Below, in pieces: positions 6,664 through 15,690 of a DNA stretch of 64,000 nucleotides. Location of the stretch: contig PVBP01000005.1 in NCBI GenBank assembly GCA_002995625.1, positions 1 through 64,000 of the forward strand. Direction: 5' to 3'. The position numbers and the translations under genes are program-made. The notes below the pieces were generated by a model. It worked only from the letters and a program-made list of their open reading frames with translations, searched no databases and was not told the DNA's origin. Positions within the stretch are counted from its first letter, which is position 1. Every line of letters starts with the position of its first letter. Source of the stretch: Lysobacteraceae bacterium. Its GTDB lineage: Bacteria; Pseudomonadota; Gammaproteobacteria; Xanthomonadales; Ahniellaceae.

Positions 6664-9138
6664 TCAGGGTTCGAAGCCGTCGGCGAAGATGCCGCCCGGA
6701 TCCTGCGCCGCCCGGCAGGCGGTGCCGGTGGCGTCGAGCACGATGTCGTCGAGCGCGAAGCCCTGCGAACTGGTGCTCGCATCCGACGTGAATCGGAATC
6801 GGATCTGGGCGGCGTTCGCGCCGGCCAGCTGCGGCAGCGGCAGCTCGATCCGTCGCCAGGTCGCGTCGCCTTCGCAGCGATGCACCTCGGTCCACGGTGC
6901 GCTGGGCGAGGCGCGGACCTCGACGATGCCGAAGTCGAATCGGGCCTGGGTCGCGCAGCGCTGCTCGAAGCGCAGCACCACGGTCGAGTCCGCCGAGAGG
7001 TCGAGCGCGGCCGAGGTCAGGCTCGCGTTCGCGTTGGCCGGGTAGCTGGTGCCGGTGCCGGCGATCCAGCCGCCGCTGCCGCCGACGCCGGAGCCGGCCC
7101 GTCGCTGCCACGGCGACTCCGCGGTGAACGGCGTCGTCGAGGCGGGCTCGCCATCGTCCGCGAGGCGCGTGCACCAGCGATAGAGCGACACGTCGCGCGT
7201 CAGCGCGGCCCCGGGCGCGACGTCGAGCGGCGCGATCCGCGCGGGCTCGAAGCCAGGGGCTTCGACCTCGAGCACGAAGCTGCCCGGTGCGAGGCGCCGC
7301 TGGTACGCCCCGGTCGCCGGGTTCGAGCTCGCGACGAGGTCGTCGACCCGGATCGTCGCGGCCACCGGCTCGCCGGTCGCGGCCGCGGTCACGCGGCCCG
7401 AGAGCAGGGCGACGTCCGAGGCTTCGACGATCCGCAGGAAGCCGGCGGTCACCGGTCCGGTCGCGCGCGCCGTGTCGGTGTTCGCATCGCGCCCGCGCAC
7501 GTAGACGAGGTGCCGTCCCGCCGGCAGCGCGGTGGTCGGAAGGCTGGCGCCGACCTGCTCGCTCGGCGAGTCGAAGGCGCCGTCGGTCGCCGCGAGCGGG
7601 ATCGGATCCGCCCAGGGGTGCCACGGCGGCGTTCCGACGAAGGCCTCGGCGCCGACGATCGGATGCTGTGGCTGGATCACCGGATTCGGCGGCGCGGGAT
7701 CGGTCGAGAAGCGGGTGTCGTCGACCGTGGCGACCAGCATCGCAGGCTCCCCGCGAACGACGAGGTCCGGCGTGATCGCGAGCGCGCGCGACTCGGGGCC
7801 GGCCGGCAGCAGGTATGGCGCCCGCGCGACCCGCAGCGCATAGGTCAGCGCGCGCAGGTTGTCCGGCAGCACCGTGCTCTGGAAGGTGCCGCAGCTCTCG
7901 AAGAACGCGACGCCGAGCTCGAAGGTCAGGCTCGCGACGCCGAGCTCGCCGTAGGCGAAGTCGATCGTCGTGCCGTCGGTCAGGTAGAGACCGGTGGACT
8001 GCTGCGGCCGGTAGGCGTTGAACCACGCCAGCCGGCGTCCGAGCGTCTGCAGCGGGCCGCCGTTCGGCGCCACCGTGCTGGTCGCGCCCCACGGCCACAG
8101 CACCAGCCGCGAATAGCTGTGGATGTCGATGAAGATCCCCGGGGTGTCGTCGGGTGCCGGGTCGGTCGGGTTCTCGCCGCGCGCGTCGGGGAAGATCGAG
8201 CGCACGTAGGCGGTCACCGCGTTGGTCTCGGGTTCGCTGTTCGCGGCCGGTCCGCGGAAGGTGTCGGAACACGGATCGCCGCTCGAGCCCTGGCCGCCGG
8301 TCGAGTTCCAGCCGAACGGGTAGTTGCGGTTGAGGTCGATGCCGAAGCGGGTCGCGGCGCAGAAGTTCGTGTTCGCGTTCTTGCGCTGGCCGGCGGTGGT
8401 GCTGGCCCACTGCGCCTCGGCGATCTTGCGTCCGTCCGGATTGGCCTGCAGCAGCGCATGCACCTCGTGGTGGTCGACCATCCACGTGAGGTCCGGGTCG
8501 CGGCCGTGCTCGCGGACCAGCCGCTCGACGAAGCGGGTCATGGTCTCGGCCGGCGTGTACTCGCGCGCGTGGACCGAACTCATCACGAACAGCTTCGGCT
8601 TCGGGCCCGGGATCGCCTCGTTGGTGACGCGGATCACGCGCAGCTGGTAGCCGGTGAGCCCCTGCGAGAGCCGCCACGACGGCCCGATGTCGATGACGTC
8701 GACCAGATCGGGTCGCGCCGCGGCCAGCGCGTCCATCGCCGCGTGGGTCTCCTCGACGGTGCGATAGCAGACGAGGCCACCGATCGCCTTGGCCAGTTCG
8801 CCGATCGGCTGCGGGCGGTTGACCGCGCGGGTCGCCTCGTCGACGACCTCGACCCGGAATCCGAGCCGCTCGAGTCGTCGCCGACCGAAGGCATCGGTCT
8901 CGACCATCAGCACGCGCGCGTCGGGATCGAGAACCAGGTGGCCGAACGTGGCGGCCGCTGCCTGGACCTGGTCGGGGCGGTCGTATTCGGCGCGGACGAC
9001 GATGCGCTCGGGTGCTGGCGGCGCCGCGGCCACCGCGATGCTGGCGGCACCGAGCACCGCCGCGGCGATGCCGAACGCGCCGACCAAGCGTCTGATGCCC
9101 GCGGCACGGTCGGGCGCCGCCCGAGCGACGGTCGCCAT
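6664..9138 (-). CDS. Secreted zinc carboxypeptidase, M14 family, multidomain
   Basis: This 824-residue exported protease has a signal peptide (about residues 15-40, ending near AVAAA) and an N-terminal pro-like region (ERIVVRAEYDRP ... LGFRVEVVD). The M14 carboxypeptidase domain follows: zinc ligands are His and Glu of SSVHAREYTPAE and the His of DIHSYS, the substrate-binding region includes DLNRNYPFGW, and the catalytic Glu is in SLTFELGVAF. Downstream are a carboxypeptidase regulatory-like beta domain (SGRVTAAATGEPVAATIRV) and a C-terminal beta-sandwich (about residues 690-815). The protein ends in GGIFADGFEP. Its likely job is extracellular protein degradation, perhaps exported by the type II system encoded at 45-57 kb. 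An alternative ATG at 9198 adds 20 residues; neither start has a strong ribosome binding site. Confidence 0.9.
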   Translation of the reverse strand: MATVARAAPDRAAGIRRLVGAFGIAAAVLGAASIAVAAAPPAPERIVVRAEYDRPDQVQAAAATFGHLVLDPDARVLMVETDAFGRRRLERLGFRVEVVDEATRAVNRPQPIGELAKAIGGLVCYRTVEETHAAMDALAAARPDLVDVIDIGPSWRLSQGLTGYQLRVIRVTNEAIPGPKPKLFVMSSVHAREYTPAETMTRFVERLVREHGRDPDLTWMVDHHEVHALLQANPDGRKIAEAQWASTTAGQRKNANTNFCAATRFGIDLNRNYPFGWNSTGGQGSSGDPCSDTFRGPAANSEPETNAVTAYVRSIFPDARGENPTDPAPDDTPGIFIDIHSYSRLVLWPWGATSTVAPNGGPLQTLGRRLAWFNAYRPQQSTGLYLTDGTTIDFAYGELGVASLTFELGVAFFESCGTFQSTVLPDNLRALTYALRVARAPYLLPAGPESRALAITPDLVVRGEPAMLVATVDDTRFSTDPAPPNPVIQPQHPIVGAEAFVGTPPWHPWADPIPLAATDGAFDSPSEQVGASLPTTALPAGRHLVYVRGRDANTDTARATGPVTAGFLRIVEASDVALLSGRVTAAATGEPVAATIRVDDLVASSNPATGAYQRRLAPGSFVLEVEAPGFEPARIAPLDVAPGAALTRDVSLYRWCTRLADDGEPASTTPFTAESPWQRRAGSGVGGSGGWIAGTGTSYPANANASLTSAALDLSADSTVVLRFEQRCATQARFDFGIVEVRASPSAPWTEVHRCEGDATWRRIELPLPQLAGANAAQIRFRFTSDASTSSQGFALDDIVLDATGTACRAAQDPGGIFADGFEP

Positions 9139-9437
9139 CGAACGCGTCGGCGACCAGCCCGCGCGATCGGTCCGGATCGGAGTCCTGCAAGGCTGCATGT
9201 CGATTCCAAGGCGCCGAGCGCGCCGACCACCCCGGGCCCGGAGGCTAGCAGCACCGGACGCGGGTCGAGCGCGCTTCCGCTCGGGCGCGGCCAGGCCCTG
9301 CTGCCGGCAACGGCGCGAAGACCGGTGCGCGGGGCTTGGCGCGGGCCCATTTCCGTGCGACCCTCCACCGTCCTTCGTCCCTTCCCGGAAGGGCGGGGAT
9401 CCAGCCCACTTCGCCTTCAGACTTAAGGGGGAATCCG
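9139..9437. other. Divergent intergenic region between M14 protease and IPTL-CTERM-like protein
   Basis: Roughly 300 nt with no convincing gene. A 6-bp hairpin (CCCTTC/GAAGGG, loop CCG) lies at 9379-9393 in the presumed leader of the plus-strand gene, followed by a strong ribosome binding site (AAGGGGGA, 9425-9432). Promoter boxes were not resolved. Confidence 0.4.
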
Positions 9438-10868
9438 ATGAGAACGTTCCGCTCGCTCGCCACCGGCGTCGCGATGGCGCTTGCCAGCGCCACGGTCACC
9501 GCGCAGGTCGACTGCAACCGCACCTTCGAGCCCAGCGACCAGGCGATGCCGGCCGAGTACGCGATCTGCGCGCCGCAGTCCCTGCCGTTCGGCAACCAGC
9601 CTCTGGCCCCGACCGACACCGCCTTCGTCAACAACCTGTTCGCCGGGGGCAGCAGCCCGCCGCCGATCGGCATCCACAGCCATGTGCTGAACAACTTCCC
9701 GGCCAGCCTGACGTTCCGTGGCGCGACCAACGCAGCGCTGTTCTCGATGGACTTCAGCCCGGACGGCAGCATCCTGTGGGGCGCGATCGTCTCCAATGCG
9801 GCGACGCCGCCGGCCAACAACCGGACCATCGGCCAGATCAACCAGACCACCGGCGCCTACACCTCGAGCGCGACCCTGACCGGCTTCGCCGACCAGGCGA
9901 ACGAGAACGCCTCGGACCTCGCGATCAACCCGTCGACCGGCGAGGCCTTCCTGTTCACGAACGCCGGGACGACCGCCGGCGCGATCACGGTCCGCACCTA
10001 CCGCGTCAATCTCACCACCGGCGCCCTCACGCTGGTCGGCGCGGCGACCGCGCAGCCGAGCTTCCTGATCGATGCTGCGATCAACTGCCAGGGCGAGATC
10101 TTCGGTCACCAGTTCGGCGGCGGCACCATTCCGAGCAATCTGGTCCGGATCAACCCGACCAACGGCGCGATCACGGTCGTCGGCCCGACCGGATTCGTCG
10201 CGAACTTCGCGCAGGGCATGGATTTCGACGCCGACACCGGCACGCTGTACATGTACCACTTCCAGGCCACGTCGGCGGCCGACGCGATCCTTCGCTACGG
10301 CACCGTGAATCTCGCAACCGGCGCGCTCACCCCGATCTTCTCGACCGCACCCGGCTCCGGCATCGAGCTCGAAGGCGCGGTTCGCAGTTCCTGTCCGATC
10401 CCGACCACGCCCCCGGTCTTCGGCTACACGCCGGCGCCGAGTTCGACCGTCACCGCGACCGGTGGCAGCGGCCTCATCGGCTCGACCTCGAACCTGTCGA
10501 TCGCGGTCTCGGTCGCGACGCCGGGCGTCGGAACCGGCGCGCCGGCGACCACGACGCTGACCTGTACCGCGCCGACCGCGCCGTTCGCGGGCTTCGGCCA
10601 GACCGTCACGGCGATCGGAGACGGGGCGATCTCGGGCGGTCCGCTCGCGGGCACCTGCACCCGCGGCGCGACCGCGGTCACGCAGACGCTGACCTGCACC
10701 GAGAACCAGGGTGGCACCAACGTGACCCGGACCTGGACGCTGAACTGCCCGGCCGGCACGCCGGTCGCGGCGCTGGTCCCGGTCAACGCGACCAGCACCT
10801 GGAGCCTGATCGCGCTGATGCTGGCGCTGCTCGGCTTCGCGGCGGTCGCGGTCCGTCGCCAGGGTTGA
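9438..10868 (+). CDS. Secreted repeat protein with IPTL-CTERM-like sorting tail
   Basis: This 476-residue protein has a signal peptide (ATGVAMALASATVTAQ, cleavage near residue 22). The middle carries recurring units of the type (V/I)N-x-(T/A)-(T/N)-GA-x-T, for example INQTTGAYT, VNLTTGALT, INPTNGAIT and VNLATGALT, spaced as in beta-propeller-like proteins. A Thr/Gly/Cys-rich linker follows. The C terminus has the tripartite layout of PEP-CTERM-like sorting signals: short motif VPVNATSTWSL, hydrophobic helix IALMLALLGFAAVAV, then RRQG. This is close to IPTL-CTERM, the class recognised by exosortase H. It is therefore probably processed at the membrane and displayed or released at the surface. 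Function is unknown; no exosortase is encoded in this window. Confidence 0.8.
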   Translation: MRTFRSLATGVAMALASATVTAQVDCNRTFEPSDQAMPAEYAICAPQSLPFGNQPLAPTDTAFVNNLFAGGSSPPPIGIHSHVLNNFPASLTFRGATNAALFSMDFSPDGSILWGAIVSNAATPPANNRTIGQINQTTGAYTSSATLTGFADQANENASDLAINPSTGEAFLFTNAGTTAGAITVRTYRVNLTTGALTLVGAATAQPSFLIDAAINCQGEIFGHQFGGGTIPSNLVRINPTNGAITVVGPTGFVANFAQGMDFDADTGTLYMYHFQATSAADAILRYGTVNLATGALTPIFSTAPGSGIELEGAVRSSCPIPTTPPVFGYTPAPSSTVTATGGSGLIGSTSNLSIAVSVATPGVGTGAPATTTLTCTAPTAPFAGFGQTVTAIGDGAISGGPLAGTCTRGATAVTQTLTCTENQGGTNVTRTWTLNCPAGTPVAALVPVNATSTWSLIALMLALLGFAAVAVRRQG

Positions 10869-10875
10869 CCGGCCG

Positions 10876-10898
10876 GCGGGACCCCATCCGGGTCCCGC
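10876..10898 (+). terminator. Strong hairpin after the IPTL-CTERM-like gene (no U-tract)
   Basis: A 9-bp perfect stem (GCGGGACCC/GGGTCCCGC, loop CATCC) begins 8 nt after the stop codon. There is no T-run behind it, so it may stabilise the mRNA 3' end or act with Rho rather than terminate intrinsically. Confidence 0.5.
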
Positions 10899-10915
10899 GC
10901 GCGGCATGAGACGGG

Positions 10916-10943
10916 GGGCGCCTGCGGGCGCCCTTCGTCGTTG
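10916..10943 (+). terminator. Second hairpin with weak T-rich trailer
   Basis: A 7-bp stem GGGCGCC/GGCGCCC with a 4-nt loop is followed by TTCGTCGTT. Together with the stem at 10876-10898 it separates the secreted protein gene from the phospholipase gene. It lies upstream of the chosen phospholipase start at 10960. Confidence 0.45.
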
Positions 10944-10959
10944 GTGCGACCATCCGCCG

Positions 10960-12030
10960 ATGCGACAGCCGGTCGGCCCGCACGTGACCCTGTACTTCGA
11001 GGGCGATGCCCTCTATGCCGACATGCTGGCCGACATCGCGCGCGCCCGCCTCGCGATCCGGATGGAGAGCTACATCTTCGCCAGCGACGCGGTCGGCCGC
11101 CGTTTCGTCGAGGCGCTGGCCGAACGGGCGGCGGCGGGGGTCGTCGTCCGACTGCACGTCGACGCGGTCGGTTCGCTCGGGGCGATCGACGAGGATGCCG
11201 AGCGGACCCTGCGCTCGGCGGGGGTGCGCTTCCGGCGCTGGCACCGCTGGCGCTGGCGCCGCTTCTGGCGCATCCAGCGGCGCAACCACCGCAAGCTGCT
11301 GGTCGTCGACGAGCAGGTCGCGTACCTCGGCGGATTCAACATCCACGCCGAAAGCTCGCGCGAGGCGTCAGGCGACGCCGCGTGGCGCGATGCCCACGCG
11401 CGGCTCACGGGCGCGAGCGCGGCCGAGGCCGCGCGGCTGTTCGACGCCTACTCGGCGCACCGCTACTACCGCGCCGACGAACACGATGGCGTCCTGCTGA
11501 TGCCCAATCGCGGAATCCGCGGGCGCTGGCTGCTGCATCGACTGCTGACGCGCCGCTTCGCGGCGGCCCGTTCGCGGATCGAGGTCACGACGCCGTATTT
11601 CGTGCCCGACTTCCACACGCGGCGGGCGCTGATCCGCGCGGCGCGGCGCGGAGTCGCGGTGTCGCTGATGCTGCCGGCCCGCTCCGACGTGCCGATCGCG
11701 GCGTGGGCGGCCCGTGCGGTCTATGCCCCGCTGCTGCGCGCCGGGATCGAGATCCTCGAGTACCAGCCGCGCATGCTGCACGCCAAGACCATCGTCATCG
11801 ACGACGACTGGGCCACGCTCGGCACCGCGAACCTCGACCACCGCAGCTTCTTCATCAATGACGAGCTCAACGCGGTGTTCCGAGACCGCGACGTGGTCGC
11901 GGCGCTGGCCGACCGCTTCGCGCGCGACCGTGCCGACTGCGTCCGGATCGAGCCGGCGCGCTGGCAGCTGCGGCCGTGGTGGGCGTGGTTCGGCGAGTCG
12001 GTGGCGTGGCTCGCGCGGCGGTGGCTGTAA
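10960..12030 (+). CDS. Phospholipase D-family cardiolipin synthase-like protein
   Basis: This 356-residue protein carries two HKD motifs, RRNHRKLLVVDEQVAYLGG (about residues 105-125) and MLHAKTIVIDDDWATLG (about 270-287), each followed by the usual GxxN. Two HKD halves form one phosphatidyltransferase site. Close relatives such as ClsB condense phospholipids into cardiolipin. No transmembrane N-terminal helices are present, which resembles ClsB rather than ClsA. A basic Trp/Arg-rich stretch (WHRWRWRRFWRIQRR) could bind the membrane surface. ATG 10960 is preferred over an in-frame ATG at 10906 because the latter lies inside terminator-like hairpins. Substrate specificity is inferred. Confidence 0.88.
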   Translation: MRQPVGPHVTLYFEGDALYADMLADIARARLAIRMESYIFASDAVGRRFVEALAERAAAGVVVRLHVDAVGSLGAIDEDAERTLRSAGVRFRRWHRWRWRRFWRIQRRNHRKLLVVDEQVAYLGGFNIHAESSREASGDAAWRDAHARLTGASAAEAARLFDAYSAHRYYRADEHDGVLLMPNRGIRGRWLLHRLLTRRFAAARSRIEVTTPYFVPDFHTRRALIRAARRGVAVSLMLPARSDVPIAAWAARAVYAPLLRAGIEILEYQPRMLHAKTIVIDDDWATLGTANLDHRSFFINDELNAVFRDRDVVAALADRFARDRADCVRIEPARWQLRPWWAWFGESVAWLARRWL

Positions 12031-12052
12031 TCCGGCGCGTCGAAGCCACGGA

Positions 12053-13045
12053 TCAGGGGCCGTAGCAGTCGAGCCCGGTTCCGGCGGTGGCGCGGGCGAG
12101 GCGATCGCGGATCGCCTCCCAATCGGCGGTATCGGGCACGGCCTCGACCAGCAGCGCGTCCGCGCCGAGCGCATCGAGCGCGCGCAGCGCCGCGTAGAGG
12201 CCGTGCGCGTAGCCTTCGGGTTCCGCGGGCATTGCGATGCCGTGCGCGCCGGTCGGCAGCGGACCCAGCGCCAGGATGCGGGCAACGAGGCCGCGCGCCG
12301 CAAGCTGGCGCTGGCGCTCGATGATCGCCGCGCGCGGCCCCATGGCGACCGGGGTGTCCGGGGCGTAGTGGCTCTCGAGCGCGCCCGATACCCGTGGCGC
12401 GTCGGGGCCGACGCCGGCATCGATCGGGCCCGTGATCGCCTCGATCCGTTCCCGGTCGAGCATGCCGGGCCGCAGGATCCGTGGCCGTTCGCCGCTCAGG
12501 TCGACGATCGTCGACTCGATGCCGATCGCGCACTCGCCGCCGTCGAGCACGATCGGCACCCTGGCGCCGAACTCGTCGCGCACGTGGGCCGCCGTCGTCG
12601 GACTCACGTGGCCGAAGCGGTTGGCCGACGGCGCCGCGAGCCCACGCCCGAACGCCGCGAGCACGGCGCGCGCGAGCGGGTGCGCGGGCGAGCGCAGTCC
12701 GACGGTGTCCTGTCCGCCGGAGACGAGGTCCGGGACGCGGGCCGCGCGCCGCACGACCAGCGTCAGCGGGCCTGGCCAGAAGGCGGCCGCCAGCCGGCGG
12801 GCGAGTTCCGGCACGTCGCGCCCGTAGCGCTCGAGTCCCGTGGCGTCGTGGACGTGGACGATCACCGGGTGGTCGGCGGGCCGGCCCTTGAGCTCGAAGA
12901 TGCGCCGCACCGCCGCGGGGCTCTCGGCGTCGGCCGCGAGGCCGTAGACGGTCTCGGTCGGCAGGCCGACCACCTCGCCGCGCGCGAGCGCCGCGACGGC
13001 GGCGGCGACGTCGGCGGTCACTTCGGCAGCCTGGAGCGCACGCAT
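12053..13045 (-). CDS. sua5: L-threonylcarbamoyladenylate synthase, Sua5 type
   Basis: This 330-residue enzyme makes threonylcarbamoyl-AMP from Thr, bicarbonate and ATP for the t6A37 modification of tRNAs reading ANN codons. The YrdC domain (about 1-200) shows GLPTETVYGLAADA, KGRPADHPVIVHV, FWPGPLTLVV and AAPSANRFGHVSPTTAAHV. The Sua5 C-terminal domain follows after LRPGML and the linker SGALESHYAPDTPVAM, which marks it as the long Sua5 form rather than TsaC. It converges tail-to-tail with the phospholipase gene. The start codon lies exactly 6 nt after GACAAT, predicting a leaderless transcript. Confidence 0.95.
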   Translation of the reverse strand: MRALQAAEVTADVAAAVAALARGEVVGLPTETVYGLAADAESPAAVRRIFELKGRPADHPVIVHVHDATGLERYGRDVPELARRLAAAFWPGPLTLVVRRAARVPDLVSGGQDTVGLRSPAHPLARAVLAAFGRGLAAPSANRFGHVSPTTAAHVRDEFGARVPIVLDGGECAIGIESTIVDLSGERPRILRPGMLDRERIEAITGPIDAGVGPDAPRVSGALESHYAPDTPVAMGPRAAIIERQRQLAARGLVARILALGPLPTGAHGIAMPAEPEGYAHGLYAALRALDALGADALLVEAVPDTADWEAIRDRLARATAGTGLDCYGP

Positions 13046-13051
13046 CGGGAC

Positions 13052-13057
13052 ATTGTC
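13052..13057 (-). promoter_or_regulatory. -10 hexamer GACAAT 6 nt before sua5 ATG (leaderless promoter)
   Basis: On the minus strand the order is GACAAT, then GTCCCG, then ATG. A -10 element ending 6 nt before the start codon places the transcription start at or next to the A of ATG. No ribosome binding site is seen, which agrees with a leaderless mRNA. Confidence 0.55.
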
Positions 13058-14309
13058 ACCCGCGGGTCGCGAGCCACGCCAGCCACGCGGCGGCCTGCAT
13101 CGCGACGACCGCGGGCACGATCCGGAGCGCGTAGGCCCTCCCGCCGGAGCGGATCGCGAGCACGCAGCGGGTCAGCCCGTTGGCGCCGAAGGCGAGCAGC
13201 AGCGCCGGCACCGCCTGCGACTCGGGCAGGCGGCCGGTGCGGTGCAGCGCGCCGAGCGAGGCAGCGGCGGCATGCGAATCGGCGAGGCCCGCGAGGGCCC
13301 CGGCGACCAGCACGCCGGCCTCGCCGAGCCACCGACCCAGCAGGCTCGCCGCGACCAGCGCCGCGCCGATGATCGCGGCGAACTCGAGCGCCTTGCCGAA
13401 GTGGAACGGCCGCCCCGGCGTGGCGGCCGCGCCACCGTCTCCGGTCGCCCAGGCGTCGCGGCCGAAGGCCAGCGTGAATCCCAGCGCGACCGCGAGCGCG
13501 GCGGCGATCGGTGCCGCGAGCCCGCGTCCGAGCGCCGGCGCCGCGGTCCACGCGACGACGAGGAACAGCGCGGTGCTGGCGAGGTTCGACGCCATCGCCG
13601 CGGCCACGCACGGCGCGAGCAGGGCCGGCTCGCTGCGCGCGCGCTGGCCCATGCCGGCGATCACCGCGGCGCTGGAAACGAGGCCGCCGGCCAGACCCGT
13701 CAGCAGCAGTCCGAGCCGGGGCCCGAGCGCCCGGATCGCGACATAGCCGGCGGCGCCGATCGCCATCACCATCACGACCAGCAGCCACAGCCGCTTCAGG
13801 TCGACGTCGATGCCCGCGATCAGTGGCGTGTCGGGCAGCACCGGCAGCACGATCAGGGCCGAGGCCAGCAGCACCAGCGCGTCGTTGAGCTCGCGCTCGG
13901 TCAGCACGCGGCGCGCGAACTCGTGCAGCCGGGTCTTGTACTGGAGGACCGCGGTCACGACGACGGCGAGCGCCGCCGCGATGAGTGGCTCCGTCATCGC
14001 CAGCACGCCGAGGAGGAACGCGAGCAGCGCGGCGACCTCGGACGTGAGGCCCGGGTGGTCCGCCGCTTCGACCCGCCAGTAGCCCGCGACCAGCAGGGCT
14101 CCGAGCGTGCCGCCGGCGATCGCGAGCGGGATCGGCCCGAGCATCGAACCGAGCGCGCCGGCCAGCGCCGCCAGCGTCAGCGTGCGCACGCCGGCCACGG
14201 TGCGCGTCGCGCTCTCGGCCTTGTGCTGCTCGCGCTCGATGCCGATCAGCAGCCCGCAGCCGAGGGCGACGAGCAGGTTCAGGGCCGGCGAAGGAATCGG
14301 ATCGGGCAC
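13056..14309 (-). CDS. MgtC/DUF4010 family multi-spanning membrane protein
   Basis: This 417-residue protein has about 12 hydrophobic segments. The N-terminal MgtC/SapB-like part carries [19 protein letters not shown] and [19 protein letters not shown]. The C-terminal half corresponds to DUF4010 ([24 protein letters not shown] ... [17 protein letters not shown]). Family function is unknown; links to Mg2+ homeostasis come from the short MgtC virulence proteins and may not apply here. No ATG fits the N terminus, and GTG at 14309 is the best start because the first membrane helix follows directly. It ends 10 nt before the sua5 start on the same strand. Confidence 0.82.
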   Translation of the reverse strand: MPDPIPSPALNLLVALGCGLLIGIEREQHKAESATRTVAGVRTLTLAALAGALGSMLGPIPLAIAGGTLGALLVAGYWRVEAADHPGLTSEVAALLAFLLGVLAMTEPLIAAALAVVVTAVLQYKTRLHEFARRVLTERELNDALVLLASALIVLPVLPDTPLIAGIDVDLKRLWLLVVMVMAIGAAGYVAIRALGPRLGLLLTGLAGGLVSSAAVIAGMGQRARSEPALLAPCVAAAMASNLASTALFLVVAWTAAPALGRGLAAPIAAALAVALGFTLAFGRDAWATGDGGAAATPGRPFHFGKALEFAAIIGAALVAASLLGRWLGEAGVLVAGALAGLADSHAAAASLGALHRTGRLPESQAVPALLLAFGANGLTRCVLAIRSGGRAYALRIVPAVVAMQAAAWLAWLATRG

Positions 14310-14457
14310 GCGTCGGACGTCCGGTTCGGGCCCGCATTCTTCCACGCCCGGCCGCCGATGCCGCGTCGGCCGGTCGATGGCCCGGCGTCGGTCGGCGGTC
14401 GTCGGACCCTCGTCACCTCGGGTGGCGCCGGGTCCTGACGTCGGCTCGCCGATCCCG

Positions 14458-14463
14458 GACAAT
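14458..14463 (+). promoter_or_regulatory. -10-like GACAAT upstream of pgk
   Basis: GACAAT lies 27 nt before the pgk ATG and is identical to the hexamer before sua5, dsbC and the GT39 gene. It predicts a short leader of about 20 nt containing GCGGAGC as ribosome binding site. Confidence 0.45.
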
Positions 14464-14490
14464 CGCCGCTCCACCCAGCGGAGCACCCCG

Positions 14491-15669
14491 ATGAGCTTCC
14501 TGCGCATGACCGACCTCGACCTCGCCGGCCGGCGGGTGCTGATCCGCGAGGACCTGAACGTGCCGATCGACGACGGCCGCATCACCTCGACCCAGCGCCT
14601 CGACGCGGCGCTGCCGACGCTGCGCGCTGCGCTCGCGGCCGGCGCGACCGTGCTCGTGATGTCCCACCTCGGTCGCCCCAAGGAGGGCGTCCTCGACGAG
14701 GCCAATTCGCTGGCGCCGGTCGCGGCCTGGCTGTCGCAGGCGCTCGGCCGCGACGTCCCGCTGGTCCGCGACTACCTCGACGGGATCGATGTCGCGCCCG
14801 GCGGCATCGTGCTGCTCGAGAACTGCCGGATGAACGTCGGCGAGGGCAAGGACGACCCCGCGCTCGCGGCGAAGTACGCGGCGCTGTGCGACGTGTTCGT
14901 GATGGACGCCTTCGGCACCGCGCACCGCGCCCAGGCCTCGACCCACGGCGTGATCCGGCAGGCGAAGGTCGCGTGCGCGGGACCGCTGCTGGCGGCCGAG
15001 CTCGACGCGCTCGGCCGCGCGCTGCACGCGCCGGCGCGGCCGCTGCTCGCGATCGTCGCGGGATCGAAGGTCTCGACCAAGCTCGAGCTGCTCGGCAACC
15101 TGATCGAGCGCGTCGACCGGCTGATCGTCGGCGGCGGCATCGCCAACACCTTCATCGCCGCGCGCGGCCACGCGGTCGGCCGCTCGCTGGTCGAGGCCGA
15201 CCTGATCGACACCGCGCGCGACATCCTGGCGAAGGCCGCGGCGCGCGGCGCCGAGATCCCGATCCCGGAGGACGTCGTCGTCGCGACCGAGTTCGCGGCC
15301 ACCGCGACGCCGGTCGTGCGCGCGGTCGGCGCGGTCGGCGCCGACGAGATGATCCTCGACATCGGCCCCGCGACCCGCGCGCGCTACGCGGCGATGATCG
15401 AGGCGGCCGGCACCGTGGTCTGGAACGGCCCGGTCGGGGTGTTCGAGTTCGACGCCTTCGGCGCCGGCACCGAGGCGATCGCGCGCGCGATCGCGGCCTC
15501 GAAGGCCTTCTCGATCGCCGGCGGCGGCGACACGCTCGCGGCGATCGACAAGTACGGCGTCGCCGACGGCATCGGCTACGTCTCGACCGGCGGCGGCGCC
15601 TTCCTCGAGTTCCTCGAGGGCAAGACGCTGCCGGCCGTGGCCGCGCTCGAGGCGCGGGCGAACCGCTGA
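14491..15669 (+). CDS. pgk: Phosphoglycerate kinase
   Basis: This 392-residue glycolytic enzyme interconverts 1,3-bisphosphoglycerate plus ADP and 3-phosphoglycerate plus ATP in the cytoplasm. N-terminal substrate motifs are RREDLNVP-like ([16 protein letters not shown]) and SHLGRPKEG. The region [16 protein letters not shown] is characteristic of proteobacterial enzymes. The nucleotide side has [32 protein letters not shown] and the C-terminal [13 protein letters not shown] plus [14 protein letters not shown]. Length matches the family (about 390). The start at 14491 follows GCGGAGC. It converges with the GT39 gene, beyond which lies pyruvate kinase, so two glycolytic genes flank a glycosyltransferase. 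Confidence 0.98.
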   Translation: MSFLRMTDLDLAGRRVLIREDLNVPIDDGRITSTQRLDAALPTLRAALAAGATVLVMSHLGRPKEGVLDEANSLAPVAAWLSQALGRDVPLVRDYLDGIDVAPGGIVLLENCRMNVGEGKDDPALAAKYAALCDVFVMDAFGTAHRAQASTHGVIRQAKVACAGPLLAAELDALGRALHAPARPLLAIVAGSKVSTKLELLGNLIERVDRLIVGGGIANTFIAARGHAVGRSLVEADLIDTARDILAKAAARGAEIPIPEDVVVATEFAATATPVVRAVGAVGADEMILDIGPATRARYAAMIEAAGTVVWNGPVGVFEFDAFGAGTEAIARAIAASKAFSIAGGGDTLAAIDKYGVADGIGYVSTGGGAFLEFLEGKTLPAVAALEARANR

Positions 15670-15690
15670 CCGGATCGACGCCAGGCGCGG

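Noticed and set aside
6517-9426. A plus-strand open frame of 969 codons antisense to the M14 protease
   Set aside because: Shadow composition (runs of Arg, Gly, Asp) and complete overlap with a protein that has recognisable zinc-peptidase motifs.
10906-10959. ATG 10906 as start of the phospholipase gene
   Set aside because: The added residues come from terminator-like hairpin sequence and have no counterpart in the family.
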